Shown here piece by piece: positions 23,527-34,287 of a DNA stretch of 64,000 bases (position 1 is the stretch's first letter; each line of letters begins with the position of its first letter). Where the stretch lies: positions 744,001 through 808,000 of the forward strand of contig NZ_CP183878.1 in the NCBI RefSeq assembly GCF_048572895.1. The letters are read 5' to 3'. A model generated the notes under the pieces. The model was not told the DNA's origin and ran no database searches. It saw only the letters and a program-made list of their open reading frames with translations. The translations under genes and the position numbers were made by a program. This stretch comes from Psychrobacillus sp048572895 (GTDB lineage Bacteria; Bacillota; Bacilli; Bacillales_A; Planococcaceae).

Positions 23527-26500
23527 TTGCAACAATTATGGTTGTTTTACGACGAAAATTATCAGCGGATTACTCTACCAGAAAGTGACTTTACATCTTT
23601 AACCATTGGTCCTGCCATTGAACATGATATTACAATACAGACATTTCCATTTGTTAATGGTCCTATTACATTAAAAAAGGAGAAAGATGGGTTAGTTGCT
23701 TATAGTGGAGACAATTCCTTTGGAAGACTGACAGACGATGAGGGTCTTACGATTGAACAGAAAGAAAAAGTGATTCATTTGTATGCTTCTTCCGCTCCAG
23801 CATCTTCAAACACGTACTTTATAGACTTTGATAATGAGATTTCATTTGATACCCAATTAGAAATTGCAACGTTTCAAAGACTGAAAACCAGTTTTCCAAG
23901 AGTAGAGTCTGGACACTTCTCGATAAATAAAATAAATGATGGTTGGATTATAAAGAAAGATTTCGGCTGCCCTCTATATGTAAATGGCAAGTTAGTGGAA
24001 TCTAACACGGTTCTGGCTGACGGGGATGTGCTGCAATGGGCATTCATGGAAATAAAATTACTCCAAAAAGATTTACTAGAAGTGTCTGCTTCGGTTCCTT
24101 ATACAACAAAGCTTTCAATAATAGATGTACCGAAGTCTGAAATTCTGCAGATGTATCCTGACTATCGTCGTACACCTAGAATGATTTATGATCTTCCAGA
24201 TGACAAAATTTCGTTAACATTTCCTACCCAGGAAACGGATGATTCCGGAAGAGGATTATGGCTTATTATAGCTCCACCACTTGTGATGCTAGTTGTCATG
24301 GCACTTGTAGCAATCTTTATCCCAAGAGGCATTTTCGTTATTATTTCCATCACAATGTTTTTAACAGTTTTAGTCACCTCCACTGTTCAATATTTCCGTG
24401 ACAAAAAGAAGCATAAGCGAAATGCGGAAAAACGGCGCAGGGTATATAAAGCCTATTTAGAAAACATGAGAGAAGAGCTTTACGAGCTAGCCGAGAAACA
24501 AAAGAAAGTGTTGAATTATCATTTCCCTAATTTTGAAGAAATGAAACAAATGACTAATGACTTATCCAGTAGGATTTGGGAAAGAACACTGGAGAGCCAT
24601 GACTTTTTAGAGTTTAGATTAGGAACTGGAAATGTGAAAGCTAGCTACGAGATTAAACTATCCTCTGGTGATTTAGCTAATAGGGAAATAGATGATTTGC
24701 TCGAACAAGCTCAGCGAATGGAGCAGGTATACAAAGAGATTCCTTCTGCACCAATTACAACGAAATTATCCGAAGGTATTTTAGGATTAACTGGTAAAGA
24801 ATCAGTGATAAAGCGTGAACTTCAGCAAATAATTGGCCAATTAGCATTTTCTCAAAGCTATCATGATACAAGATTTATATATATTTTCAAACATGAGGAA
24901 TATGTGGATATAGAGTGGATGAAATGGTTACCCCATTTTAAGCTACCGCATATGCATGCAAGAGGATTGATACATAACGAAGAAACCAGAGATCAATTAC
25001 TATCTTCGTTATATGAGATTATTCGGGAACGAGATACAGATGATCAGAAGGGCAAAACAATATTTGCACCACATTTAGTTTTCTTCGTTTCGGATTACTC
25101 ATTACTTGCAGAGCATGTCATCTTAGAATATTTGGAAAGCAAACATACAAAAGACCTTGGAATTTCGGTTATTTTCGCAGAATCTGCTCAAGAACGAATG
25201 ACTGAGAATGTTCACACACTTATTCGATACGTAAACGAACGAGAAGGGGATATTCTCATTGAGGCAGGCAGGGCTGTAGATATTCCATTTAACTTAGATG
25301 AATTTGATGTGAATACTAACGAACGATTTAGCCGAATGCTTCGAACGTTAAATCATCAAATAGGTATAAAAAACTCTATTCCAAACTCGGTTAGTTTCCT
25401 AGAGATGTTCGGTGTAAAAGATATTGAAGATGTTCCAATAGTTCGAAATTGGACATTAAATGAATCAGCAAAATCACTTGCTGTACCGATTGGTTTTAAA
25501 GGAAAAAATGAGCTTGTTGCACTTAATTTGCATGAGAAGGCGCATGGTCCTCATGGTTTACTAGCAGGTACAACAGGTTCTGGTAAAAGTGAGTTTCTAC
25601 AGACGTATATATTATCACTTGCAGTTCATTATCATCCACATGAAGTGGCTTTCTTATTGATCGACTACAAAGGCGGAGGAATGGCACAACCGTTCAAGCA
25701 TATCCCGCATTTATTGGGAACAATTACGAATATTGAAGGCAGTAAAAACTTTAGTATGCGAGCACTTGCTTCTATAAATAGTGAGCTGAAACGGAGACAG
25801 CGACTGTTTGATCAATACATCGTTACGCATATTGATGATTACACGACACTCTATAAAGAAGGAAGAGCGATGGAACCACTTCCACATTTGTTCCTCATTT
25901 CTGATGAGTTTGCAGAGTTAAAACGGGAGGAACCGGAATTTATACGAGAGCTTGTGAGTACTGCTCGCATCGGTCGGAGTTTAGGTGTACATCTTATTTT
26001 AGCTACACAAAAGCCTGGTGGAGTTATAGATGAACAGATTTGGAGTAATGCGAGATTCCGAGTTGCACTAAAGGTACAGGACGCATCGGATAGTAAAGAA
26101 ATTTTAAAAAATGGGGATGCAGCATCTATCACCGTAACTGGCCGCGGTTATCTACAAGTTGGGAACAATGAAGTATATGAGCTATTCCAATCTGCATGGA
26201 GCGGGGCCCCTTATAAGGAAGAAGTACTAGAGGGAGAAGATGATGTCGCGATTGTCACTGACCTCGGCTTATACCCACTTTCTGGTATAGCAACAAATGT
26301 GAAAAAGAAATCGAGTGGAATGACAGAAATGGAAGCAGTGACAGCGAAAATTGCGGAGACAACTGCTGAGATGAATATTCAAAAAGTAGCTAGTCCTTGG
26401 TTAGAGCCTTTACCTTTACGTCTTGAAAATCAACTAGACATATCTAGTAGTCCAACTGGATTCCCTATAGGAATGATTGACGAACCAGATAAGCAAAGTC

Positions 26501-28005
26501 AGACACCAATTGCATATAACTGGACAAAGGATGGAAATCTTGGTGTATTTGGTTCCTCTGGCTATGGGAAATCATCTACATTGCTTACAACTTTATTGGG
26601 ACTTGCGGAAAACCTTTCCCCAGAGCAAATAAACTTTTACTTGCTCGATTATGGAAACGGATCGCTATTACCACTTAGACAGCTCCCACATACAGCCGAT
26701 TACTTCACGATCGATGAAGAACTGAAAAGAGATAAATTAGTTAAGATAATAAAAGAAGTAATCGCTAAACGTAAAATTGCCTTCCAGCAATCAGAGGTTA
26801 GTAACATTCATATGTACAATAAGCTATCAACGCAGGCGTTACCTCTTCTATATATAGTCGTAGATAATTATGATATTGTCCGTGAAGAGATGGAAGAGTT
26901 AGAGGCTCAACTAATTCAATTTGGTCGTGATGGGCAATCACTGGGAATTTATTTGTTTGTGGCTGCAACAAGAGTTCAATCCGTTCGACAGTCCTTGATG
27001 AATAACTTAAAAACGAAGATTGTCCACTATTTAATGGATACGACGGAGTCATTTACAGTTATCGGCCGAGTACCATTTGACTTAGAACCATTCCCAGGTA
27101 GAGCAATCGTGAAAAAAGAGGATGCCTACTTTGCACAAATTTACCTACCTGCTAGTGGAGCTGATGACTATGAAGTATTGGAGTCCATTAAGTTAAAAGT
27201 GAGTAATTTACGAAAACAATACTTGGAAGAAATTCTTCCAAAACCAATTCCGATGCTCCCGCTCGAGCTTACATCTACAAACTTCTCCTTCTACTTGGAT
27301 GAAAAGAAAAAAGATGGAATCGTTCCAATTGGGCTGGATGAGGATACAGTGCTTCCAATTTCCATTGACTTTAAGAAAAATCGTCATTGTCTACTTATTG
27401 GACAGGTTCAAAGAGGGAAGACAAATACGATTAATTGGATGCTTCGCACACTTTTAGAACAGAAGACAGGATTCATTTCTATATTTGATTCGTTTGACCG
27501 AGGGTTATCAAGATTCGCTGATTATGAAGCCATTGACTATTTGGAAACAAAAGAGAATTTGGCAGAATGGATTACTCGAACCGAACAATATTATGCTGAA
27601 GTAGAGCGAACTTACCTTGAAAATATTCAACTAGGTAAATCTGTAGAAATCACCCTTTCTTATTTCGTCATCGATGGATATACAAGATTCCTACAAGTAG
27701 CTGATATTAGTCTGCAGGATAGACTAGCTAAATTGATGAAGCGTTACTCTCACCTAGGCTTTAATGTCATCATGTCAGGAAATAATGCTGAAATCACGAA
27801 GGGCTATGACGCCTTTACGAATGAGCTGAAGCTTGTCAGACAGGCGCTCGTGTATATGAAAAAATCGGAGCAAACATTGTTTACAGTTGCGTATGAACGC
27901 AAAGAAGCAGAGCTTCCACTTGGATTTGCACATTATATTTTGAATGGGAATGCAACGAAAGTAAAAATTCCATTAAGTGAGTTGGAGAGGACGAACATAC
28001 AATGA
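23527..28005 (+). CDS. essC: EssC/YukBA, FtsK/SpoIIIE-type ATPase of type VII secretion
   Basis: The 1492-residue motor of the system, as a single fused chain (full length for EssC). The N-terminus has two FHA-like domains (about 1-190), then two membrane helices (about 245-290). Three ATPase domains follow, with Walker A motifs GTTGSGKSEF (near 680), GSSGYGKSST (near 1010) and a degenerate GQVQRGKTNT (near 1293). The first has Walker B LFLISDEFAEL. The start is TTG with AGAAGGTG upstream. It overlaps esaA by ATGA. Confidence 0.95.
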   Translation: MQQLWLFYDENYQRITLPESDFTSLTIGPAIEHDITIQTFPFVNGPITLKKEKDGLVAYSGDNSFGRLTDDEGLTIEQKEKVIHLYASSAPASSNTYFIDFDNEISFDTQLEIATFQRLKTSFPRVESGHFSINKINDGWIIKKDFGCPLYVNGKLVESNTVLADGDVLQWAFMEIKLLQKDLLEVSASVPYTTKLSIIDVPKSEILQMYPDYRRTPRMIYDLPDDKISLTFPTQETDDSGRGLWLIIAPPLVMLVVMALVAIFIPRGIFVIISITMFLTVLVTSTVQYFRDKKKHKRNAEKRRRVYKAYLENMREELYELAEKQKKVLNYHFPNFEEMKQMTNDLSSRIWERTLESHDFLEFRLGTGNVKASYEIKLSSGDLANREIDDLLEQAQRMEQVYKEIPSAPITTKLSEGILGLTGKESVIKRELQQIIGQLAFSQSYHDTRFIYIFKHEEYVDIEWMKWLPHFKLPHMHARGLIHNEETRDQLLSSLYEIIRERDTDDQKGKTIFAPHLVFFVSDYSLLAEHVILEYLESKHTKDLGISVIFAESAQERMTENVHTLIRYVNEREGDILIEAGRAVDIPFNLDEFDVNTNERFSRMLRTLNHQIGIKNSIPNSVSFLEMFGVKDIEDVPIVRNWTLNESAKSLAVPIGFKGKNELVALNLHEKAHGPHGLLAGTTGSGKSEFLQTYILSLAVHYHPHEVAFLLIDYKGGGMAQPFKHIPHLLGTITNIEGSKNFSMRALASINSELKRRQRLFDQYIVTHIDDYTTLYKEGRAMEPLPHLFLISDEFAELKREEPEFIRELVSTARIGRSLGVHLILATQKPGGVIDEQIWSNARFRVALKVQDASDSKEILKNGDAASITVTGRGYLQVGNNEVYELFQSAWSGAPYKEEVLEGEDDVAIVTDLGLYPLSGIATNVKKKSSGMTEMEAVTAKIAETTAEMNIQKVASPWLEPLPLRLENQLDISSSPTGFPIGMIDEPDKQSQTPIAYNWTKDGNLGVFGSSGYGKSSTLLTTLLGLAENLSPEQINFYLLDYGNGSLLPLRQLPHTADYFTIDEELKRDKLVKIIKEVIAKRKIAFQQSEVSNIHMYNKLSTQALPLLYIVVDNYDIVREEMEELEAQLIQFGRDGQSLGIYLFVAATRVQSVRQSLMNNLKTKIVHYLMDTTESFTVIGRVPFDLEPFPGRAIVKKEDAYFAQIYLPASGADDYEVLESIKLKVSNLRKQYLEEILPKPIPMLPLELTSTNFSFYLDEKKKDGIVPIGLDEDTVLPISIDFKKNRHCLLIGQVQRGKTNTINWMLRTLLEQKTGFISIFDSFDRGLSRFADYEAIDYLETKENLAEWITRTEQYYAEVERTYLENIQLGKSVEITLSYFVIDGYTRFLQVADISLQDRLAKLMKRYSHLGFNVIMSGNNAEITKGYDAFTNELKLVRQALVYMKKSEQTLFTVAYERKEAELPLGFAHYILNGNATKVKIPLSELERTNIQ

Positions 28006-30857
28006 AATCAAGTAAAAATGCCAGATTATTAAAATATGGTGTTGGAATTCTATTTATCTTAGCTATTCCCATTATTTTCTTCCAGCTGATGGGCGTTAAT
28101 ATTCTCGATTTGAATAACACAAATAAACGTACGATTGCTATCGTAAATGAAGATATGGGATTAACGAAGGATTCAGAAAAGGTACAAATGGGTGTGGAAG
28201 TAGTATCCATTTTAGCGGATGACTCGGATTACGAATGGAAAGTGATGGGGCGTGGAGCCGCAGAGAACGGACTAAAATCCAACCAGTACGACGCAATTGT
28301 CTATATACCCTCCAATTTCTCGGGTAATATAATGTCTTATGACGAACAAAATCCGAAAAAAGCAGAGTTTGCATATCAAGTACAGCGTCAGAAAACTGGA
28401 TTACGTAAAGAACATGTTTTACATGAGATAGAAGTAGCAACAGACCGAGTAAATGATAAAATCTCTACTTTGTACTGGAGCTATATAGCACAGGAAATGA
28501 ACCATATTAAAAAAGAGTTTACGAGTATTTTAGGAAAAGAAACAGAGTTCCTTAGTGCCATGTCTGCCTATTATAAGCCAGAATCACAAACATTGGCTGA
28601 ACAAATGCAAAGACAAAAGGACCAAATGGCATCTTTGCAAACTACGATCGGATCTGCAAATAATGCACATACTAGTCGTATTGAAAACGCTGATTCGTTT
28701 GGCTTACAAATGAACAACTTCATCACCTATGTACAGCAATATAAGGAATTTCAAGATACACAGAGACAAATACTACAGCAAGTACAGGATGACAGTCTAG
28801 CCAAAATTCACGCAGCTGCGGCAACCCAAGCAGAGCAATTCAATCAGTCTGTGCAAATGCTGGAGGATAGTAATAACAAACTTAATAATGAAATTCAAAA
28901 AGTAAATGCAATCGTTGATACAAATAAAGAAAAATTTGAAGCATTATCGGAGCTACGTAAAAACGAAGTAAATCGTCAGCTTAAGGACTTAATAGTAGTA
29001 CAAGGTACGGCAATCGACCGCTATAATAATACCATTTTAAGTAATCTTGAAAAAGGCATTGAGACAGGAAAAAGTAGCAATGCAGTGCTTTCAGCAGCTT
29101 CTCTAGGAACAGAGCCAAATCAGCTTACTCCTATTAAAGAACAGCTAGAGCAAAAAGCAGCGGAGAAAGCTTCTGCTACTTTACCAGGATTAGAGCAAGA
29201 ACGTTGGAAAGTGGATAGTATATTATCTGCATTAACTTCCTTAAAAACAAAAGTAGCTGAAACGGATCCTTCATCCACTTTTATAAGCGAAATTGATCAG
29301 CTTCAAGTGGAACTTGGTTCGATTACAGCAGGCTTAACTGAAAGAGAAACTACATGGTTAAATGCAAACCAAACGGGAACTACTGACTATTCAAAAGCTT
29401 CTACAGAGTATGCAAAACTATTAGAAAACTATAGCTCTATTTATAGAGAATATGAATCTGTCCAACAGGTTGTAAATACTTATCCAACTGATACTGCACG
29501 TATAGGAATGGAAATAATACAAAAAGAAGAGGACTTGTTAGCAAATACTCACCTATCAAAGAATCAGAAAGCTAGATTACAAGAGCTCTTTGCAAAAGGT
29601 GCAGCTAAAACAGATACAAGTTCTTTGTTATCCTACTACGCTACGTTAGAACAATTTGAATTCACTCTAAATGAGGGTGGAGATAGTGCCAATAAGGATG
29701 CAGTTTTAAAGGATGAAATTTTAACAGCTTTGCTAAAAAATGCAGTGGATATTAACGAATTGGAATTAGAGGGTTGGGACTCTGTATCAGCGACTATTCC
29801 AGAAACTGAGCTAGGAATGTCCGACTTAAGTACAACGTTTGCGGCCATCATGTCAGGTTATAAAGAAACTGCGGAACAGCAACATGCATCGCTCGTCAAT
29901 GAACTAAATTCTATTGATGAACAAGCAAATGTATTACTTGCACAAATTCAAAATCCAGCGAATATGATTCCGTCTGGCGAGCCAGTTGCAGCTACTTCAG
30001 AGGGAGAAGTAATGGCTGGTCAACAAAATGTAACTAGTCAGCTTGTAACTTTAAGCGGAATGATTCAATCCTTATCACAAAAACAAAGCAGTTTAGTAGA
30101 TTACGCAAATGACCTAACTGTGAAAGCAGACAATATAAAAGATACATCCAATGAATTTAGTGGTAAATGGGATACGAATGTAGCTGCCATGTCTGAATTC
30201 GATAATGATATTCAAGACTTTCTTGCCAATACTTATGTAGATGGTCAGGAAAACGGATATGCCTTTAATCACTTTGTGAACCCACTTGAAGTGAAAGGCG
30301 AAGCAGCAGTTTCTGATGAAATGGAGAAAGTCCCACCTGTTATTTTATTTATCATTCTATTAATCAGTAGTTTGTTAATCGGATATTTCTCTTATCAGAT
30401 GAAAGAAGGACCAATTGGTCTCCAATTAGCTATGACAGCTTTATTGTCCGTACTTGTTGGACTAATTATCAGTTTCTACAGCATCTATATGTATATTTTA
30501 AATGACCATCGTGCATTAGAATGGACAATTTTCACGATTCTGTTATTGCTTGCAGGCGCAGCCATCATTCGTGTGGCTTTAGAATTCGGACAATCAGTTG
30601 GTTGGCTTGCTAGCTTGGCGTTGATGTGCTTATATATCATTCCATTACTAATACTTGCAGTGCCAGATATTAATATTCCAGATGTTTTATCTATCGTTTA
30701 TATGTCTATTAAATATGAACCGGAAACTAGCTTTATATGGGGAGCAGTAATTACTGCGGTTATTGCAATAGTGATGCTAGGGACTACTTTCTTTATGAAT
30801 AAAAACAAAAGTAATAAATCAAAAGCATCTGTGGCAGATGAAGCGTATGAAAGTTAA
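28002..30857 (+). CDS. esaA: EsaA/YueB, type VII secretion membrane protein
   Basis: A 951-residue protein. One N-terminal membrane helix (about 10-31), a large extracellular region of about 740 residues rich in helices and coiled coils, and about six C-terminal helices (from about residue 780). In B. subtilis YueB is also the receptor for phage SPP1, so the ectodomain can be under phage selection. Its ATG overlaps the essC stop. Confidence 0.92.
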   Translation: MKSSKNARLLKYGVGILFILAIPIIFFQLMGVNILDLNNTNKRTIAIVNEDMGLTKDSEKVQMGVEVVSILADDSDYEWKVMGRGAAENGLKSNQYDAIVYIPSNFSGNIMSYDEQNPKKAEFAYQVQRQKTGLRKEHVLHEIEVATDRVNDKISTLYWSYIAQEMNHIKKEFTSILGKETEFLSAMSAYYKPESQTLAEQMQRQKDQMASLQTTIGSANNAHTSRIENADSFGLQMNNFITYVQQYKEFQDTQRQILQQVQDDSLAKIHAAAATQAEQFNQSVQMLEDSNNKLNNEIQKVNAIVDTNKEKFEALSELRKNEVNRQLKDLIVVQGTAIDRYNNTILSNLEKGIETGKSSNAVLSAASLGTEPNQLTPIKEQLEQKAAEKASATLPGLEQERWKVDSILSALTSLKTKVAETDPSSTFISEIDQLQVELGSITAGLTERETTWLNANQTGTTDYSKASTEYAKLLENYSSIYREYESVQQVVNTYPTDTARIGMEIIQKEEDLLANTHLSKNQKARLQELFAKGAAKTDTSSLLSYYATLEQFEFTLNEGGDSANKDAVLKDEILTALLKNAVDINELELEGWDSVSATIPETELGMSDLSTTFAAIMSGYKETAEQQHASLVNELNSIDEQANVLLAQIQNPANMIPSGEPVAATSEGEVMAGQQNVTSQLVTLSGMIQSLSQKQSSLVDYANDLTVKADNIKDTSNEFSGKWDTNVAAMSEFDNDIQDFLANTYVDGQENGYAFNHFVNPLEVKGEAAVSDEMEKVPPVILFIILLISSLLIGYFSYQMKEGPIGLQLAMTALLSVLVGLIISFYSIYMYILNDHRALEWTIFTILLLLAGAAIIRVALEFGQSVGWLASLALMCLYIIPLLILAVPDINIPDVLSIVYMSIKYEPETSFIWGAVITAVIAIVMLGTTFFMNKNKSNKSKASVADEAYES

Positions 30858-31353
30858 ATTACGTTTTTTGTTTCCAATATTGTTTTTAATACTAGTTGGA
30901 ACTAGTACTGTTGTTTTTGCGGAAGAACCAAAAAAGGTAGAAGACTTAGATCCTGTTATTTATGAAAAGCTAGAATTTAAGAAAAACACAGATTATCTAC
31001 ATGATAAGAAAAAAACAGAAATGAAAAACACAATTCCTCAGAAGCAAGTGGATATATATTTTGATGGAAGAAAGAAGCTTCCTAACAGAGGAGACACTTC
31101 CTATTTGTTTCAAACGATTGAACGTGGGGAGAAAAGTACCGTAACAGCAAAATCCTCTGAGCTAAAACTATTTTCTGAAAAGGATATTACTTTAGCGGAT
31201 GTACCAGTTTCCAAAATGGAAGAGGAATCCTCTAGTAATAGTGTAAGAACAATCCTGTTTTTTGGCTTAATAGGGATTGGTATTCTTACTTTGTTTGTCA
31301 TTTTCTTACCGAGGTTAGTAGGTACCTCGGAATCTACTGAACCAGCCAAATGA
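30838..31353 (+). CDS. essA: EssA, type VII secretion membrane protein
   Basis: About 171 residues. An N-terminal hydrophobic segment (LRFLFPILFLILVGTSTVVFA), a periplasm-side region of about 105 residues, and a C-terminal helix (TILFFGLIGIGILTLFVIFL). This two-helix form and the place after esaA fit EssA/YueC. The start is ATG 30838 or 30847, both overlapping the end of esaA, so translation is coupled. Last structural gene of the secretion machine. Confidence 0.85.
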   Translation: MKRMKVKLRFLFPILFLILVGTSTVVFAEEPKKVEDLDPVIYEKLEFKKNTDYLHDKKKTEMKNTIPQKQVDIYFDGRKKLPNRGDTSYLFQTIERGEKSTVTAKSSELKLFSEKDITLADVPVSKMEEESSSNSVRTILFFGLIGIGILTLFVIFLPRLVGTSESTEPAK

Positions 31354-31371
31354 AAAAGGGAGGAAATGTAT

Positions 31372-31731
31372 ATGCCTGGATATTATTATGCTTTATTAGC
31401 TAAAAGGAAGGACGATCTGCAGAGATTAACTGCATGTCAGTCTTCCTTGCAAGGAAAGCAATCCGAATTTAATACAAATGAACCTAAGTGTTTAGAGCCG
31501 GAGCTAACTGCCACTACTTGGCAGGGAACTCATGCAGATAAGTTTGACGATATTCGAGAATCAGGTATTCATACTAGCTATGTAGATATATCCGGGAGTC
31601 AATTTTCTAATGTATTTAGTGCAATCTCTACGAGAATAAGTGAATTGAATGCAGAAATTGCATCTATTGAACAAACAATCGCCAATATTTTAGCGGAGCA
31701 AGAACGCGCGCGTCAAGCGAAAGCAAACTAA
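31372..31731 (+). CDS. LXG-partner small helical protein (YwqH/DUF5082-like)
   Basis: About 119 residues, helical, with a WXG-like turn TWQGTHADKF and a long C-terminal coiled coil ending in Gln/Arg/Ala. B. subtilis YwqH, encoded before LXG toxin YwqJ, has the same layout. Such proteins bind the LXG domain and form its secretion signal. ATG 31372 is 8 nt after GGGAGG; ATG 31366 is too close. It starts the effector module 18 bp after essA. Confidence 0.8.
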   Translation: MPGYYYALLAKRKDDLQRLTACQSSLQGKQSEFNTNEPKCLEPELTATTWQGTHADKFDDIRESGIHTSYVDISGSQFSNVFSAISTRISELNAEIASIEQTIANILAEQERARQAKAN

Positions 31732-31752
31732 CTTGCAAGGGGGAGAAACGTT

Positions 31753-32055
31753 ATGTCTACAGAAGTTAAAATCGTCTATGCTGATGTGGAAAATCAACTT
31801 GGAGAAATGACTGGTGCAGTTGAGCTGCTAAACCCAAAAGCAGAGCCGCCTATTACGAGGAATACACTAGATGTTGTTACAAAGTTCAATGAATTATCCG
31901 TAAAGTTGGATCAATTACTTGTAAAATATCAAACATTATCAACCAAAAATATTCAAACTACCACTGCCTCAGTAGACTTTATGGAAGAGTCCGATCAAAA
32001 AATATCAGCATCTATGGCATGTACCATAGATGGAACAAGTGTGGTGGCGCGATGA
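31753..32055 (+). CDS. LXG-partner small helical protein (YwqI/DUF5344-like, TIGR04197 type)
   Basis: A 100-residue helical-hairpin protein without a WXG motif, in the position of YwqI. Together with the preceding protein it probably forms a heterotrimeric helical stalk with the LXG domain of the toxin. The ribosome binding site is AAGGGGGAG. It overlaps the toxin start by ATGA, so expression is coupled. Confidence 0.8.
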   Translation: MSTEVKIVYADVENQLGEMTGAVELLNPKAEPPITRNTLDVVTKFNELSVKLDQLLVKYQTLSTKNIQTTTASVDFMEESDQKISASMACTIDGTSVVAR

Positions 32056-33503
32056 AAATTTTAGATGTACAACCATTCCATGATGGTCTAAGTCGCAATA
32101 TTAATATGCTTACTCGCCTTGAAGGCGAAATAAATGCCATTCAAACTGCAGTTCAGGGCTTAGTTGCTATGGAGGAATCACTTAAAGGAGAAGGTGGAAA
32201 TGCAATAAGATCATTTTATAATGATTGCCATTTGCCTTTTCTACATTTCTTTTTAACGTTTAATAATCTATACAATACTACGCTTACTACGATGAATTCC
32301 GCACTGAATGCTTTGGAGCCAGATGCTAATGGCTATATTCGACAAGCGTATTTGGAAGGAGAAGTAGAAGAAGGCCTAACAGAAATTTCTCAAGTAACAA
32401 CTAATTTAACGGATGAATCCAATAACCTCATGGATTCTGTTTCCGATATAGTAGCCTTGCCGCATTTAGATGACAGTGGTGTACAAGAAGGTGTTGCTAG
32501 TGCTAGAACTTCAAGGGATAATACAGTTACTGATCTCAATGAATTCGATTTGACTCAGACAAACGCGTTACTTCTAATTGAAGCTGCTATTTTTAATATG
32601 GAGGTTTGGCTATCAGATATTGAATATTTAATGGAGGAAGGATTAACGGGTGTTAACTTCCCAGCGGATACTTGGAATTCTGTGCAGGATGCAACACCTA
32701 TTGGTCAATTCTATTTGCAGCATCAAATAGATATGCTTGCTGCTAATCCACGAGTTGAAGAAAATGGTGTAGATGTATCTGCTCCAGCCTATACAGAGAA
32801 GAGTCTATGGGAAGGTATTATGTCTACCGTTGGCGTTAATATAAACGATTGGAAAGACAAACCTATTAATGCAGGAGCTAGTTTGTTAGCATTTTCAGCC
32901 TCCGGGCATGCAACTTATAAGGATGTAAGATTGGCTTCGAAAGGGTTTGGTATTAAAAGAGAGACAAGGGTAACGAAACAAGGTGTCTCCAAACCAGTTC
33001 TAAAACTTGACGAACCTCAATTAATAAAAGTAAAAAATAAAACCTACTCAGGGCCTAACGCAACAAACTATGAAAAGATTTTCAAAAGAGTTGACCCAGC
33101 GACAAATGTAAAAGTCGCATTTCGCTATTCTACCAATAAGCTTGGATATGTTGGTGTATTTGCTACAGTAGGCGGCGATATTTTTCATGGTATACAAAAC
33201 GAAGAGTCGGCTAGTCAAATAGCGAGTAATGTAACTGGAGATGTAGCGGTGGCAGGTGTTTCTATTGGAGCTTCCGCTTGGCTCGGAGCGCAAACAGGTG
33301 CAGCTGCCGGAGCTTTAGGGGGACCAGTTGGAGTAGTAGCAGGTGCTGTTGTGGGGTTGGCTGTAGGTGTAATCGTAACAACGGCTATGAATGAGATAAA
33401 AATATTTGATGTAAATAATGATGGACAAAAAGATTCTGTAGGAGATGCGATTAAGATAGGAACTAAAGGACTAATCGACTCTGTATCTTCTTGGTTCAAA
33501 TAG
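32052..33503 (+). CDS. LXG-domain type VII effector with Gly/Ala-rich membrane segment
   Basis: A 483-residue secreted effector. Residues 1 to about 205 form a helical LXG domain (begins MKILDVQPFHDGL). A linker follows. The C-terminus holds a strongly hydrophobic Gly/Ala/Val stretch (about 395-446; contains GAAAGALGGPVGVVAGAVVG), as in glycine-zipper pore formers, then DVNNDGQKDSVGD, an EF-hand- or dockerin-like Ca-binding loop. No nuclease or NADase motif is seen. The likely mode is membrane permeabilisation, as for the LXG toxin TelE of Streptococcus gallolyticus; this is inference. The next gene is a multi-pass membrane protein, which fits immunity to a membrane toxin. Confidence 0.8.
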   Translation: MKILDVQPFHDGLSRNINMLTRLEGEINAIQTAVQGLVAMEESLKGEGGNAIRSFYNDCHLPFLHFFLTFNNLYNTTLTTMNSALNALEPDANGYIRQAYLEGEVEEGLTEISQVTTNLTDESNNLMDSVSDIVALPHLDDSGVQEGVASARTSRDNTVTDLNEFDLTQTNALLLIEAAIFNMEVWLSDIEYLMEEGLTGVNFPADTWNSVQDATPIGQFYLQHQIDMLAANPRVEENGVDVSAPAYTEKSLWEGIMSTVGVNINDWKDKPINAGASLLAFSASGHATYKDVRLASKGFGIKRETRVTKQGVSKPVLKLDEPQLIKVKNKTYSGPNATNYEKIFKRVDPATNVKVAFRYSTNKLGYVGVFATVGGDIFHGIQNEESASQIASNVTGDVAVAGVSIGASAWLGAQTGAAAGALGGPVGVVAGAVVGLAVGVIVTTAMNEIKIFDVNNDGQKDSVGDAIKIGTKGLIDSVSSWFK

Positions 33504-33534
33504 TGGGGAGAGATTTCTAATAGAAAAAGATAGA

Positions 33535-34236
33535 ATGGACAAAATTTTTTCATCATATTTAAAATTTGAATCACCAACACGAAATAAACAGAGTATTATT
33601 GGTGATTTTATTGTACTTTTATATTTAATAGGAATTCTACCAATTTTAGGAGATCCTTTCTCACTGCCATTTTTCTTAGCAGCTATCATTCCAGCCATAC
33701 TGATAACTTTATGGGGAATGGTTTATATAGTGGACCCTTATAAAAATGAAAAGACCTATTATTTGTTTTTAGGGGTGTATGGTATTGTCAATACGTACGT
33801 TTTTTTCATTCTTGTACAGAAACTATTGTACATTAATATTGGAGCATCGGGACCAGAAGCATTTTTATTCAGCTTATTACTGTTTATATTATTAATATTA
33901 GGAATGAATTGGATGAACTGGAAGGCCCTTTATAGCGGTACTTATTATAAGCTTCAGCAAAAAACGAAAATTCCTGTTGGTTGGGCAGCTTTATCAGGAG
34001 TTTCATATGTATTGGGACAGTTTATACTATCTCTTATCTATACAGATTCGGGTATAAGTATACTGATTATTGTTTGTCTCTCTATTATATCGCTCTATCC
34101 AGCGTTCTTATCAATTAATATTCATCGCTACTTTTTCGTACGAAATAATATGGAGACGGTCAAGCAGTTTTACCCTGAGTTTGGATTAGCAAAGAGTGAT
34201 AGGTATACGAAAAGGAAGAAAAAGAAAAAAAACTAA
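33535..34236 (+). CDS. Multi-pass membrane protein, candidate immunity protein
   Basis: A 233-residue protein with about six membrane helices and a very basic C-terminal tail (KRKKKKKN). It lies 31 bp after the LXG toxin gene on the same strand. A decayed paralogue follows. Toxin, immunity and a degraded spare immunity gene are a common pattern in polymorphic toxin loci. I do not recognise a named family, so immunity is a contextual call. Confidence 0.6.
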   Translation: MDKIFSSYLKFESPTRNKQSIIGDFIVLLYLIGILPILGDPFSLPFFLAAIIPAILITLWGMVYIVDPYKNEKTYYLFLGVYGIVNTYVFFILVQKLLYINIGASGPEAFLFSLLLFILLILGMNWMNWKALYSGTYYKLQQKTKIPVGWAALSGVSYVLGQFILSLIYTDSGISILIIVCLSIISLYPAFLSINIHRYFFVRNNMETVKQFYPEFGLAKSDRYTKRKKKKKN

Positions 34237-34287
34237 TATAGTCAATTTAAAGTTACTTTGGAGTGAGATCCTATAAACATAGATAGA

